DNA of 64,000 nt from RUG13091 sp045113315 (GTDB lineage: Bacteria; Bacillota_I; Bacilli_A; RFN20; CAG-826), in NCBI GenBank assembly GCA_045113315.1, contig JBGUIX010000005.1:57749-121748 (forward strand). Reading direction: 5' to 3'. Position 1 is the stretch's first letter. The number at the start of each line of letters is the position of its first letter. Below are positions 43,448-50,365 of this stretch, piece by piece. The notes below the pieces were generated by a model. It had not been told where the DNA came from, made no database searches, and worked only from the letters and a program-made list of their open reading frames with translations. Made by a program: the position numbers and the translations under genes.

Positions 43448-43478
43448 TTGACTAATTCTCATAAAATTACCTTATAAT
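43448..43478 (+). promoter_or_regulatory. Promoter of the four-span membrane protein gene
   Basis: TTGACT (43448-43453) and TATAAT (43473-43478) with a 19-nt spacer. The leader is about 25 nt and ends with GGAGG at 43496-43500, 9 nt before ATG 43510. Confidence 0.6.
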
Positions 43479-43495
43479 AAAGATAAGGTTTTTTT
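43469..43495 (+). terminator. Terminator of the M6 protease gene, overlapping the next promoter
   Basis: ACCTTAT and ATAAGGT (7 bp, 7-nt loop) followed by seven T. The hairpin contains the -10 of the downstream promoter, so only transcripts coming from the protease gene can form it. Confidence 0.7.
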
Positions 43496-43509
43496 GGAGG
43501 ATACTTATA

Positions 43510-44085
43510 ATGAGAATTACCTTAAAGAAGTGTTTGATCACTGGTATCGCACTTTTATGTTTGCTATTTTTCTTCTTAGCATTCGTCACCACAATTACTG
43601 TGAATTATGGTCCAGCACTCGGTTTAACCGTGAAAAGTTCCATCTTAGGTTTACAATCTGGTAAACCATTTAATCCAGTATATGTCTATTCTATCCCTGC
43701 TATCGCTAAAGACGCGGATGCCAAATCTATCCAAACTGTTCTTGATATCACTAACAATACAGTCGGCGCGATGGGTACAATGATGATGGTTATCTTAATC
43801 CTTGATGCTTTAGCTATTGTTGGTTCATTCTTTATGCCAACACCTAAAGGTGCAAGAGGACTTACCATTCCTTTCTTAGCTATTACTATTATCCCAGCTT
43901 TTGTAGCATTAGCAGTTGTGACTGCTTTAACAAATCTAAAATTAGACAATTTCGAATTTGCTAAATCAAATCCTAGTTTACAAATCATTTTCCTTGTCAT
44001 CGCTTTAGTGATGTTCTTAGCGCTTTGTATCGTTCCAGGTGTTGTCAAAGAAAAAGTCTTTGTCGGCAAAAAAGAAGCAAAATAA
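43510..44085 (+). CDS. Four-span membrane protein of unknown function
   Basis: 191 residues: four hydrophobic helices (about 8-30, 88-108, 118-142, 155-177) with an extracytoplasmic loop of about 55 residues after the first. The second and third helices are joined by a short loop FFMPTPKGARG. The C-terminus is Lys-rich. I do not recognise a family. It is monocistronic with its own canonical promoter, GGAGG site and strong terminator, so it is likely expressed as an individual unit. Codon use resembles its neighbours. Confidence 0.7.
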   Translation: MRITLKKCLITGIALLCLLFFFLAFVTTITVNYGPALGLTVKSSILGLQSGKPFNPVYVYSIPAIAKDADAKSIQTVLDITNNTVGAMGTMMMVILILDALAIVGSFFMPTPKGARGLTIPFLAITIIPAFVALAVVTALTNLKLDNFEFAKSNPSLQIIFLVIALVMFLALCIVPGVVKEKVFVGKKEAK

Positions 44086-44106
44086 TTTAAATTAGATAAA
44101 TAAAGG

Positions 44107-44135
44107 ATCTGGGGTCAATTGATTCCAGATTTTTT
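44107..44135 (+). terminator. Intrinsic terminator before the rpsL promoter
   Basis: ATCTGG...CCAGAT outer stem with an inner TCAA/TTGA pairing, followed by TTTTTT. Confidence 0.87.
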
Positions 44136-44199
44136 ATATGGATATTTGATACGCCAGGATATGTTGAACATAAAAGTAAAGAAAAATATAAATTTTTGC

Positions 44200-44228
44200 T
44201 TGCGTCAAAATACCTATTTATTTAATAT
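44200..44228 (+). promoter_or_regulatory. Promoter of the rpsL-rpsG-fusA operon
   Basis: TTGCGT (44200-44205), a 17-nt spacer and TAATAT (44223-44228). The preceding bases form the 11-mer TTTTGCTTGCG also found at the rplK promoter. Confidence 0.65.
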
Positions 44229-44234
44229 ATATGA

Positions 44235-44354
44235 GCGTGTGAACTCTAACTACGCTGACCGAGTGGGTCCATTTTTTAAAGAAAATGGTCGATACACCTG
44301 GTGGCGTGGATAAAGATTTACCAAATTAAAATAGTTATCGAAAGGAGCAATTAT
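44235..44354 (+). promoter_or_regulatory. Structured 5' leader of rpsL
   Basis: About 120 nt with visible pairing: CCATTTT (44269-44275) with AAAATGG (44282-44288), and possible outer ACGC (44252-44255) with GCGT (44304-44307). It may be a ribosomal-protein-binding leader; which protein binds cannot be said. An AAAGGAG site lies at its end. Confidence 0.4.
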
Positions 44355-44774
44355 ATGCCAACCATTAACCAATTAGTTCGTGAAGGCCGTCATAATAAGA
44401 CCTGGAAGACCAAAGCTCCAGCCTTAGGTACTAGATGGAACTCTTTAAAGAAAAAGAACATCGACCAAGCCTCATCACAAAAACGTGGTGTCTGCACCCG
44501 TGTCGGTACAATGACTCCGAAAAAACCTAACTCTGCGTTAAGAAAATACGCCCGTGTTAGATTATCAAACGGATACGAAGTCACAGCCTATATCGGTGGT
44601 GAAGGTCACAACTTACAAGAACACTCCACAGTTATGATTAGAGGTGGACGTGTGAAGGATTTACCAGGTGTTAGATATCACATCGTTCGTGGTACCTTAG
44701 ACTGCGCTGGTATCGAAGCTCGCCGTCAAGGCAGAAGCTTATATGGCACTAAAAAGCCAAAGAAAGCTGAATAG
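44355..44774 (+). CDS. rpsL: 30S ribosomal protein S12
   Basis: 139 residues from ATG 44355, chosen for AAAGGAG 7 nt upstream and the universal N-terminus MPTINQLVREGR. S12 sits at the decoding centre. Highly conserved segments are present: KRGVCTRVGTMTPKKPNSALR with Lys at the streptomycin-sensitive position (TPKKPNS), GEGHNLQEHS and VRGGRVKDLPGVRYH-like VMIRGGRVKDLPGVRYH. No sign of resistance substitution at the Lys of TPKKP. Followed by rpsG after 19 bases. Confidence 0.97.
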   Translation: MPTINQLVREGRHNKTWKTKAPALGTRWNSLKKKNIDQASSQKRGVCTRVGTMTPKKPNSALRKYARVRLSNGYEVTAYIGGEGHNLQEHSTVMIRGGRVKDLPGVRYHIVRGTLDCAGIEARRQGRSLYGTKKPKKAE

Positions 44775-44793
44775 TTAGGAGGAGGAAAACATT

Positions 44794-45261
44794 ATGCGTA
44801 AAGGAAATGCAACAAAACGTGACGTCTTACCAGATCCAATATATAACAATAAGTTAGTCACTCGTTTAATTAACAAAATTATGCTTGATGGTAAAAAGGG
44901 AACCGCTCAAAACATTCTCTATTCCGCCTTCAAGAAAATCGAAGACAAAACTGGAAAACCAGCCATGGACGTCTTCGCCACAGCTTTAAACAACATCATG
45001 CCAACTGTCGAATTAAAAATGAGACGTGTTGGTGGTTCTAACTTCCAAGTTCCTACCGAAGTTACTCCAGATAGAAAAGTAACCTTAGGATTAAGATGGT
45101 TAGTTAACTACTCACGTTTAAGAAACGAAAAGAGCATGGAAGAACGTTTAGCTAACGAAATCATCGATGCCGCTAACGGCACTGGTGCTTCCGTGAAAAA
45201 GAGAGAAGATACACACAAGATGGCCGAAGCCAACAAAGCTTACGCCCATTATCGTTGGTAG
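44794..45261 (+). CDS. rpsG: 30S ribosomal protein S7
   Basis: 155 residues, standard length. S7 nucleates the 30S head. Conserved: KRDVLPDPIYNNKLVTRLIN, KIMLDGKKGTAQ, NIMPTVELKMRRVGGSNFQV, and AHYRW at the C-terminus. AGGAGGAGG precedes the ATG. fusA begins 18 bases later. Confidence 0.97.
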   Translation: MRKGNATKRDVLPDPIYNNKLVTRLINKIMLDGKKGTAQNILYSAFKKIEDKTGKPAMDVFATALNNIMPTVELKMRRVGGSNFQVPTEVTPDRKVTLGLRWLVNYSRLRNEKSMEERLANEIIDAANGTGASVKKREDTHKMAEANKAYAHYRW

Positions 45262-45279
45262 TAGGGGAGGCAAAAACAT

Positions 45280-47361
45280 ATGGCAAATCGCGAATTTGAC
45301 TTAGCCCATACCCGTAATATCGGAATTATGGCCCATATCGATGCCGGTAAAACTACAACCACAGAACGTATTCTTTATTTCACTGGTAAAATCCATAAGA
45401 TCGGTGAAACCCACGAAGGTGCGGCCACGATGGACTGGATGGCCCAAGAACAGGAAAGAGGTATCACCATTACCTCCGCGGCGACAACCGCTCACTGGAA
45501 GGGCAATAGAATTAACATTATCGACACTCCTGGGCACGTCGACTTCACCGTTGAAGTTGAACGTTCACTTCGTGTCTTAGATGGTGCGATCACTGTTTTA
45601 GATGGTAAAAACGGTGTTGAACCACAAACAGAAACCGTTTGGAGACAAGGTAGCAAATACGGTGTTCCTAGAATCGTCTTCGTCAATAAACTTGACGCGA
45701 TCGGTGCGGACTTCGAAATGAGCGTCCGTTCATTATATGACAGATTAGGTGCTAACGCTGCTGCTGTCCAATACCCAATCGGTATCGAATCTACTCTTAG
45801 GGGATGTATCGATATTATCGAACAAAAAGCATGGGTTTATTCCTCTGATATTCATGAAGAACCACATGAAGAGCCAATCCCTGAAGAATATAAGGATAAA
45901 GTCGCTGAATTAAGAGCGAAATTATTCGAAGCCTTATCAAATTTCGATGAAGAAATCTTGATGCTCGTCTTAGAAGGAAAAGAACCATCCGTTGAAAAGA
46001 CAAAAGAAGTTATTCGTAAAGCCGTTTTAACTGGTGAATTCCATCCTGTCTTCTGCGGTAGCGCTTATAAGAATAAGAACATTCAATTATTATTAGACGG
46101 CGTTATCGACTATCTACCAAGTCCTCTTGATATCCCACCTGCTAAAGGTACAGATGAAAGAGGTAATGAGGTCATATGTAAACCAACAGACGATGCTCCA
46201 TTAGCAGCATTAGCTTTCAAGATTGCGACTGACCCATTCATCGGTAGATTAGCTTATGTTCGTGTCTATAGCGGTGTCTTAAAAGCCGGAAGCTATGTCA
46301 TGAACAGCACCAAAGGTGTCAAAGAAAGAATCGCCCGTGTCGTTCTCATGCACTCCAATCACAGACAAGAAGTGGAAGAATTACACGCTGGTGATATCGG
46401 TGCGGTTGTTGGTTTAAAATCCACAATTACTGGCGATACATTATGTGATGAAAAGAATGAAGTCATCTTAGAGAAGATGGAATTCCCAGATCCAGTTATC
46501 GAAGAAGCGGTGGAACCAAAAACCAAAGCCGACCAAGAAAAGATGTCTATTGCCTTACAAAAACTCGCGGAAGAAGATCCAACCTTCAGAGTCCGTACTA
46601 ATGCGGAAACTGGTCAAACCATCATCGCTGGTGTCGGTGAATTACACTTAGACATTATCGTTGATCGTATGAGAAGAGAATTTAACGTTCAAGTGAACGT
46701 CGGCGCTCCTCAAGTTGAATATAAAGAAACCATCAAAGGAACCGCGGATTGCGAAGGTAAATACATCAAACAATCTGGTGGTCGTGGTCAATACGGTCAC
46801 GTCTGGATCAAATTTGAACCAAACCCAGGCAAAGGATTTGAATTCGTCGATGCGATTGTCGGTGGTTCTGTCCCAAGAGAATATATTAAACCAACTCAAG
46901 ATGGTTTAGTGGATGCCTTGAAAAGAGGTATGGTTGCCGGATTCGAAGTCATGGATATTAAAGCCACATTATTCGATGGTTCTTACCATGATGTCGACTC
47001 ATCCGAAGCCGCCTATAAGATCGCTGCCTCTTTAGCGCTTAAAGAAGCGGCTAAAAAATGTAACCCAGTCATCTTAGAACCAATCATGAAGATTGAAGTT
47101 ACAGTTCCTGAACAATATTATGGTGATGTCATCGGTGATATCTCTCGTAGAAGAGGTAACATTACCGGTGAAAGCCAAAGAGCGAATGCGAAAACTATTG
47201 AAGCCGAAGTACCACTTTCCGAAATGTTCGGTTACGTCACAGACTTACGTTCTATGACACAAGGTCGTGGTAACTACGTCATGCAATTCGATCGCTATGG
47301 CGAATGTCCAAAATACATTCAAGAAGAAATTATCAAAAAGAGTGGGATGTCCGCTCGCTAA
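45280..47361 (+). CDS. fusA: Elongation factor G
   Basis: 693 residues, full length. GTPase motifs G1 AHIDAGKTTTTERIL, G3 DTPGHVDF and G4 NKLD are intact. Domains II-V follow in order, with GGRGQYGHVWI of domain IV and GMSAR at the C-terminus. EF-G drives translocation and, with RRF, ribosome recycling. GGGGAGG precedes the ATG. tuf follows after 108 bases and has its own promoter. Confidence 0.98.
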   Translation: MANREFDLAHTRNIGIMAHIDAGKTTTTERILYFTGKIHKIGETHEGAATMDWMAQEQERGITITSAATTAHWKGNRINIIDTPGHVDFTVEVERSLRVLDGAITVLDGKNGVEPQTETVWRQGSKYGVPRIVFVNKLDAIGADFEMSVRSLYDRLGANAAAVQYPIGIESTLRGCIDIIEQKAWVYSSDIHEEPHEEPIPEEYKDKVAELRAKLFEALSNFDEEILMLVLEGKEPSVEKTKEVIRKAVLTGEFHPVFCGSAYKNKNIQLLLDGVIDYLPSPLDIPPAKGTDERGNEVICKPTDDAPLAALAFKIATDPFIGRLAYVRVYSGVLKAGSYVMNSTKGVKERIARVVLMHSNHRQEVEELHAGDIGAVVGLKSTITGDTLCDEKNEVILEKMEFPDPVIEEAVEPKTKADQEKMSIALQKLAEEDPTFRVRTNAETGQTIIAGVGELHLDIIVDRMRREFNVQVNVGAPQVEYKETIKGTADCEGKYIKQSGGRGQYGHVWIKFEPNPGKGFEFVDAIVGGSVPREYIKPTQDGLVDALKRGMVAGFEVMDIKATLFDGSYHDVDSSEAAYKIAASLALKEAAKKCNPVILEPIMKIEVTVPEQYYGDVIGDISRRRGNITGESQRANAKTIEAEVPLSEMFGYVTDLRSMTQGRGNYVMQFDRYGECPKYIQEEIIKKSGMSAR

Positions 47362-47390
47362 AATATTACTTAATACCTAATAAATTGGTA

Positions 47391-47419
47391 TTGATAATAA
47401 AAAACAATTGCTATATTAT
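47391..47419 (+). promoter_or_regulatory. Promoter of tuf
   Basis: TTGATA (47391-47396), a 17-nt spacer and TATTAT (47414-47419). An overlapping extended form TGC-TATATT is also possible. Leader about 45 nt with AGAAGGGAG before the ATG. Confidence 0.6.
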
Positions 47420-47469
47420 GATTTCGTTGCAAAGTTGCATATACGAAAGAGAAGGGAGATTTCAATTTT

Positions 47470-48654
47470 ATGGCAAAACAACATTTTGACAGAACCAAAG
47501 AACACGTTAATATCGGTACAATTGGTCACGTTGACCACGGTAAAACCACATTAACCGCTGCTATCACTTCTGTCTTAGCTAAAAAGGGCGGTGCTGTCAA
47601 AACCGATTATGCACAAATCGACTCCGCTCCAGAAGAAAAGGCTCGTGGTATTACAATTAACACAGCCCACATCGAATATCAAACAGACAAGAGACACTAT
47701 GCTCACGTCGACTGCCCAGGGCACGCTGACTATGTCAAGAACATGATCACCGGTGCTGCTCAAATGGATGGTGCAATCCTTGTTGTCGCAGGTACTGATG
47801 GCGTTATGCCACAAACACGTGAACACATCTTACTTGCTCGTCAAGTCGGTGTTCCATACATCGTTGTCTTCATCAACAAGACTGACTTAGTCGATGATCC
47901 AGAATTATTAGACTTAGTCGAAATGGATGTCCGTGAATTATTAAATAGCTACGGCTTCCCAGGCGATGAAGTCCCAGTCATCCGTGGCTCTGCTAGAAAA
48001 GCCTTAGATGGCGATCCAGAAGCTGAAAAAGCTATTCTCGAATTAATGGATGCTTGTGATAAATATATCCCAGCTCCAGCTCGTGAAACCGACAAACCAT
48101 TCTTATTAGCTATCGAAGACGTCATGACCATCTCTGGTCGTGGTACCGTCGTCACCGGCCGTGTCGAACGTGGTACAGCTAAATTAGGTGATGAAGTCGA
48201 AATCGTTGGTATCAAACCAACCCAAAAATCCGTTATTACCGGTCTAGAATCCTTCCGTAAGATCTTAGATTACGCTGAAGCTGGTGACAACGTTGGTGTC
48301 TTATTAAGAGGTATCAACCGTGACCAAGTCCAACGTGGTCAAGTCTTAGCGAAACCAGGTTCCGTTACACCACACAGCAAATTCACTGGTCAAGTTTACG
48401 TCTTAACCAAAGAAGAAGGTGGCCGTCATACAGCGTTCTTAACAAACTATCGTCCACAATTCTACTTCCGTACCACAGACGTTACCGGTGTCATTACCTT
48501 ACCTGCTGGTGTTGACATGGTTATGCCTGGCGATAACGTGGAATTAACCGTTGAATTAATTCACCCAATCGCTATGGAAAAAGGTACCAAATTCTCCATC
48601 CGTGAAGGTGGCAGAACCGTTGGTGCTGGTACAGTTAGCGAAATTATTAAATAA
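47470..48654 (+). CDS. tuf: Elongation factor Tu
   Basis: 394 residues, full length. GTPase motifs GHVDHGKTTLT, DCPGHADYVKNM and NKTD are intact; domains II and III follow (GRVERGTAKLGDEVEIVG, FLTNYRPQFYFRTTDVTG). EF-Tu delivers aminoacyl-tRNA to the ribosome. It is rich in preferred codons, as expected for a highly expressed gene. AGAAGGGAG precedes the ATG by about 10 nt. A strong terminator follows 26 bases after the stop. Confidence 0.98.
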   Translation: MAKQHFDRTKEHVNIGTIGHVDHGKTTLTAAITSVLAKKGGAVKTDYAQIDSAPEEKARGITINTAHIEYQTDKRHYAHVDCPGHADYVKNMITGAAQMDGAILVVAGTDGVMPQTREHILLARQVGVPYIVVFINKTDLVDDPELLDLVEMDVRELLNSYGFPGDEVPVIRGSARKALDGDPEAEKAILELMDACDKYIPAPARETDKPFLLAIEDVMTISGRGTVVTGRVERGTAKLGDEVEIVGIKPTQKSVITGLESFRKILDYAEAGDNVGVLLRGINRDQVQRGQVLAKPGSVTPHSKFTGQVYVLTKEEGGRHTAFLTNYRPQFYFRTTDVTGVITLPAGVDMVMPGDNVELTVELIHPIAMEKGTKFSIREGGRTVGAGTVSEIIK

Positions 48655-48680
48655 TTTATTTAATATCACTAATAACAATT

Positions 48681-48702
48681 ACCCATCGTTTGATGGGTTT
48701 TT
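48681..48702 (+). terminator. Intrinsic terminator of tuf
   Basis: ACCCATC and GATGGGT (7 bp, loop GTTT) followed by TTTTTG. Confidence 0.9.
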
Positions 48703-48715
48703 GTTTTGTCCAATA

Positions 48716-48740
48716 TAAAAAAAGAATGGACAACCATTCT
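48716..48740 (-). terminator. Minus-strand terminator of the 47-residue gene
   Basis: Read on the minus strand: AGAATGG-TTGT-CCATTCT followed by TTTTTT. It lies 20 bases past the stop of the small minus-strand gene and has no other obvious owner. Confidence 0.82.
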
Positions 48741-48760
48741 AGTTTTAAATACAAAATTTT

Positions 48761-48904
48761 CTACCATTTAAGTTCATCAGCATTTTTTGCTTCTTGATAA
48801 GGTGTCTGACTTTCTTTAATAATTGATTTTTCAAATTTATTTGTTGTTTTAAAATGGTGTTTTGCTTTTATGGATTTTCTTTGTTTTCTTTTATTTGCAT
48901 TCAT
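48761..48904 (-). CDS. Small, very basic 47-residue protein of unknown function
   Basis: Starts MNANKRKQRKSIKAKHHF and ends KNADELKW. The first 26 residues contain nine Lys or Arg and two His, and the remainder is mixed. No family recognised. Support for a real gene: a TATGAT -10 exactly 6 nt before the ATG, as in other leaderless genes here, and a complete intrinsic terminator just after the stop on the same strand. It sits between the tuf terminator and the divergent RDD gene. A nucleic-acid-binding or ribosome-associated role is only suggested by the charge. Confidence 0.62.
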   Translation of the reverse strand: MNANKRKQRKSIKAKHHFKTTNKFEKSIIKESQTPYQEAKNADELKW

Positions 48905-48910
48905 AAATAA

Positions 48911-48916
48911 ATCATA
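48911..48916 (-). promoter_or_regulatory. -10 element (TATGAT) of the 47-residue gene
   Basis: Minus strand TATGAT, then TTATTT, then ATG (48904). Gap of 6 nt, no Shine-Dalgarno sequence. Confidence 0.55.
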
Positions 48917-48956
48917 AACTAAATAGAAAAGTTTTTAATATAGGAAAATTATAAAA

Positions 48957-48986
48957 TTACCTTATTTGTATTAAATATGTTATAGT
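48957..48986 (+). promoter_or_regulatory. Promoter of the RDD-family gene
   Basis: TTACCT (48957-48962), an 18-nt spacer and an extended -10, TGT-TATAGT (48978-48986). ATG 48994 is 7 nt further; leaderless arrangement. Confidence 0.62.
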
Positions 48987-48993
48987 TTACTAT

Positions 48994-50229
48994 ATGGAAG
49001 AAAATGTTTATCAAAATTCGAGCAATGTAGCCCGTACTAGTAGCGACGGTTTAAGTAATATTACTCACGCTGGATTATTTGCTAGATTTGTCGCTGTGAT
49101 CGTCGATTTAGCGATTATGTCATTCGTCTTTTTTGGCTTATTGATATTTGTCCAAAGAGTGATTGTTCCTGCGGCACCATACGCAAAAAGATATGAAGAA
49201 CAATATTATCAATATAATGTCGAAAGTGGGTTATTCGATTACGATCAAGAAAAAGGTGGAGTAAAACAAAAAACCTTTGAAAATTATAAAGGTTATGAAG
49301 ATATGTTTTATTCCTATTACACAGATTATTTAGTAAACAAAGCACCAGAAGAATCTCGTGCTAATTATAACGGTAAAGAAAATTATTGGTTTAACGTCCA
49401 TATCTTAGGACAACCTGATGATTTAAATCTATATGAAAATGATGTCAAAAAATTAAACGATTTAATTAAGACCGTCGGTTTAGAATTATATACTTATAAA
49501 TTAGACGCTGATAATAAGCCCATCTATGATGAAGTGGCTATCCCTAGATGTTTAAATAATGAAACTACCGGTGTTATAAGTAATGAAAATCAACAGAAAT
49601 TAACAAGCTATTTCTATATCCCAGATGCGGATAACAAAGAGAATAAAGAAACGATTTATCATATCGCTACGATTAGTGTTGGCAATTTGAAACATGTTTC
49701 TAGAGCTTATGATAATTGGTGGAACCATTATTATAATTTACCGATTATATTTTGTTTTTCTTTCTCCATGTTAGTGTTCTTCTTTGTTATTCCAATGATC
49801 TTTAAAAATGGTGAAACATTAGGAAAATTAATTTTCCATCTATGTTTAGTGAATAAACTTGGCTATCGATATAATCGATTACAACTTATTCCTCGTTTCT
49901 TATTCATGATGGTCATTATTATTGCTTTATATTTATTCTTAGGCGCGAATATTTGGTTCTTAGGTATTGTGACCTTCCTAGCGTTAGTGAGCTATGGCCT
50001 TGCGATATTTACAAAAGATCATAAAGCTATCCATGATTACATCGCTGGAACCATAGTGGTGGATAAAGTTCATTCTGAGATATTTGAAAACGCCACTCAA
50101 GAAGATAGAATCAAAAAAGAAATTAATTCCGTACAATCTGTCATTCATGATGTAGAAATGCCAAAGGATGATTCAGTTTTATACGTCAACGAAAACTTCA
50201 ACAAAAAGAAAGATGATAAAGAAGGTTAA
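48994..50229 (+). CDS. RDD-family membrane protein with a long extracytoplasmic insertion
   Basis: 411 residues. The family's Arg-Asp-Asp region appears as FARFVAVIVDLAIMSF in the first helix (about 30-55), and the C-terminal part has GETLGKLIFHLCLVN and KAIHDYIAGTIVVDK as in RDD proteins. Between the first and second helices there are about 200 residues, rich in Tyr, Asn and Asp, where most RDD proteins have a short loop. Some RDD proteins move ions or small solutes; function here is unknown. The C-terminal 50 residues are cytosolic and charged. Monocistronic, own leaderless promoter and terminator. Confidence 0.8.
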   Translation: MEENVYQNSSNVARTSSDGLSNITHAGLFARFVAVIVDLAIMSFVFFGLLIFVQRVIVPAAPYAKRYEEQYYQYNVESGLFDYDQEKGGVKQKTFENYKGYEDMFYSYYTDYLVNKAPEESRANYNGKENYWFNVHILGQPDDLNLYENDVKKLNDLIKTVGLELYTYKLDADNKPIYDEVAIPRCLNNETTGVISNENQQKLTSYFYIPDADNKENKETIYHIATISVGNLKHVSRAYDNWWNHYYNLPIIFCFSFSMLVFFFVIPMIFKNGETLGKLIFHLCLVNKLGYRYNRLQLIPRFLFMMVIIIALYLFLGANIWFLGIVTFLALVSYGLAIFTKDHKAIHDYIAGTIVVDKVHSEIFENATQEDRIKKEINSVQSVIHDVEMPKDDSVLYVNENFNKKKDDKEG

Positions 50230-50257
50230 TCAGTTAATTCTGGTTAATCTTTTTTTA
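50224..50257 (+). terminator. Intrinsic terminator of the RDD gene
   Basis: GGTTAATCAG and CTGGTTAATC (10 bp, two G-T pairs) followed by eight T. The 5' arm includes the stop codon. Confidence 0.8.
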
Positions 50258-50311
50258 TCTAGTGAGCACACCTATAGCGCACGATTTTATTTTTAAAATA
50301 AGGCGACTTGT

Positions 50312-50319
50312 GGTAATAT
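50312..50319 (+). promoter_or_regulatory. Extended -10 promoter of the nuclease-linked ABC operon
   Basis: TGG-TAATAT-like extended -10 (50312-50319). About 40 nt of leader follow, with the palindrome TTGTACAA (50324-50331) at the predicted +1, a possible repressor site, and AAAGGAG before ATG 50366. Confidence 0.5.
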
Positions 50320-50365
50320 CAAATTGTACAAATTTTCCATACTATAAACGAAAGGAGTTATCTCT

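Noticed and set aside
44119..44313. Open frame of 64 codons between the 43510 gene and rpsL
   Set aside because: It runs through a terminator, the rpsL promoter and the structured leader, has no ribosome-binding site and unlikely amino-acid composition.
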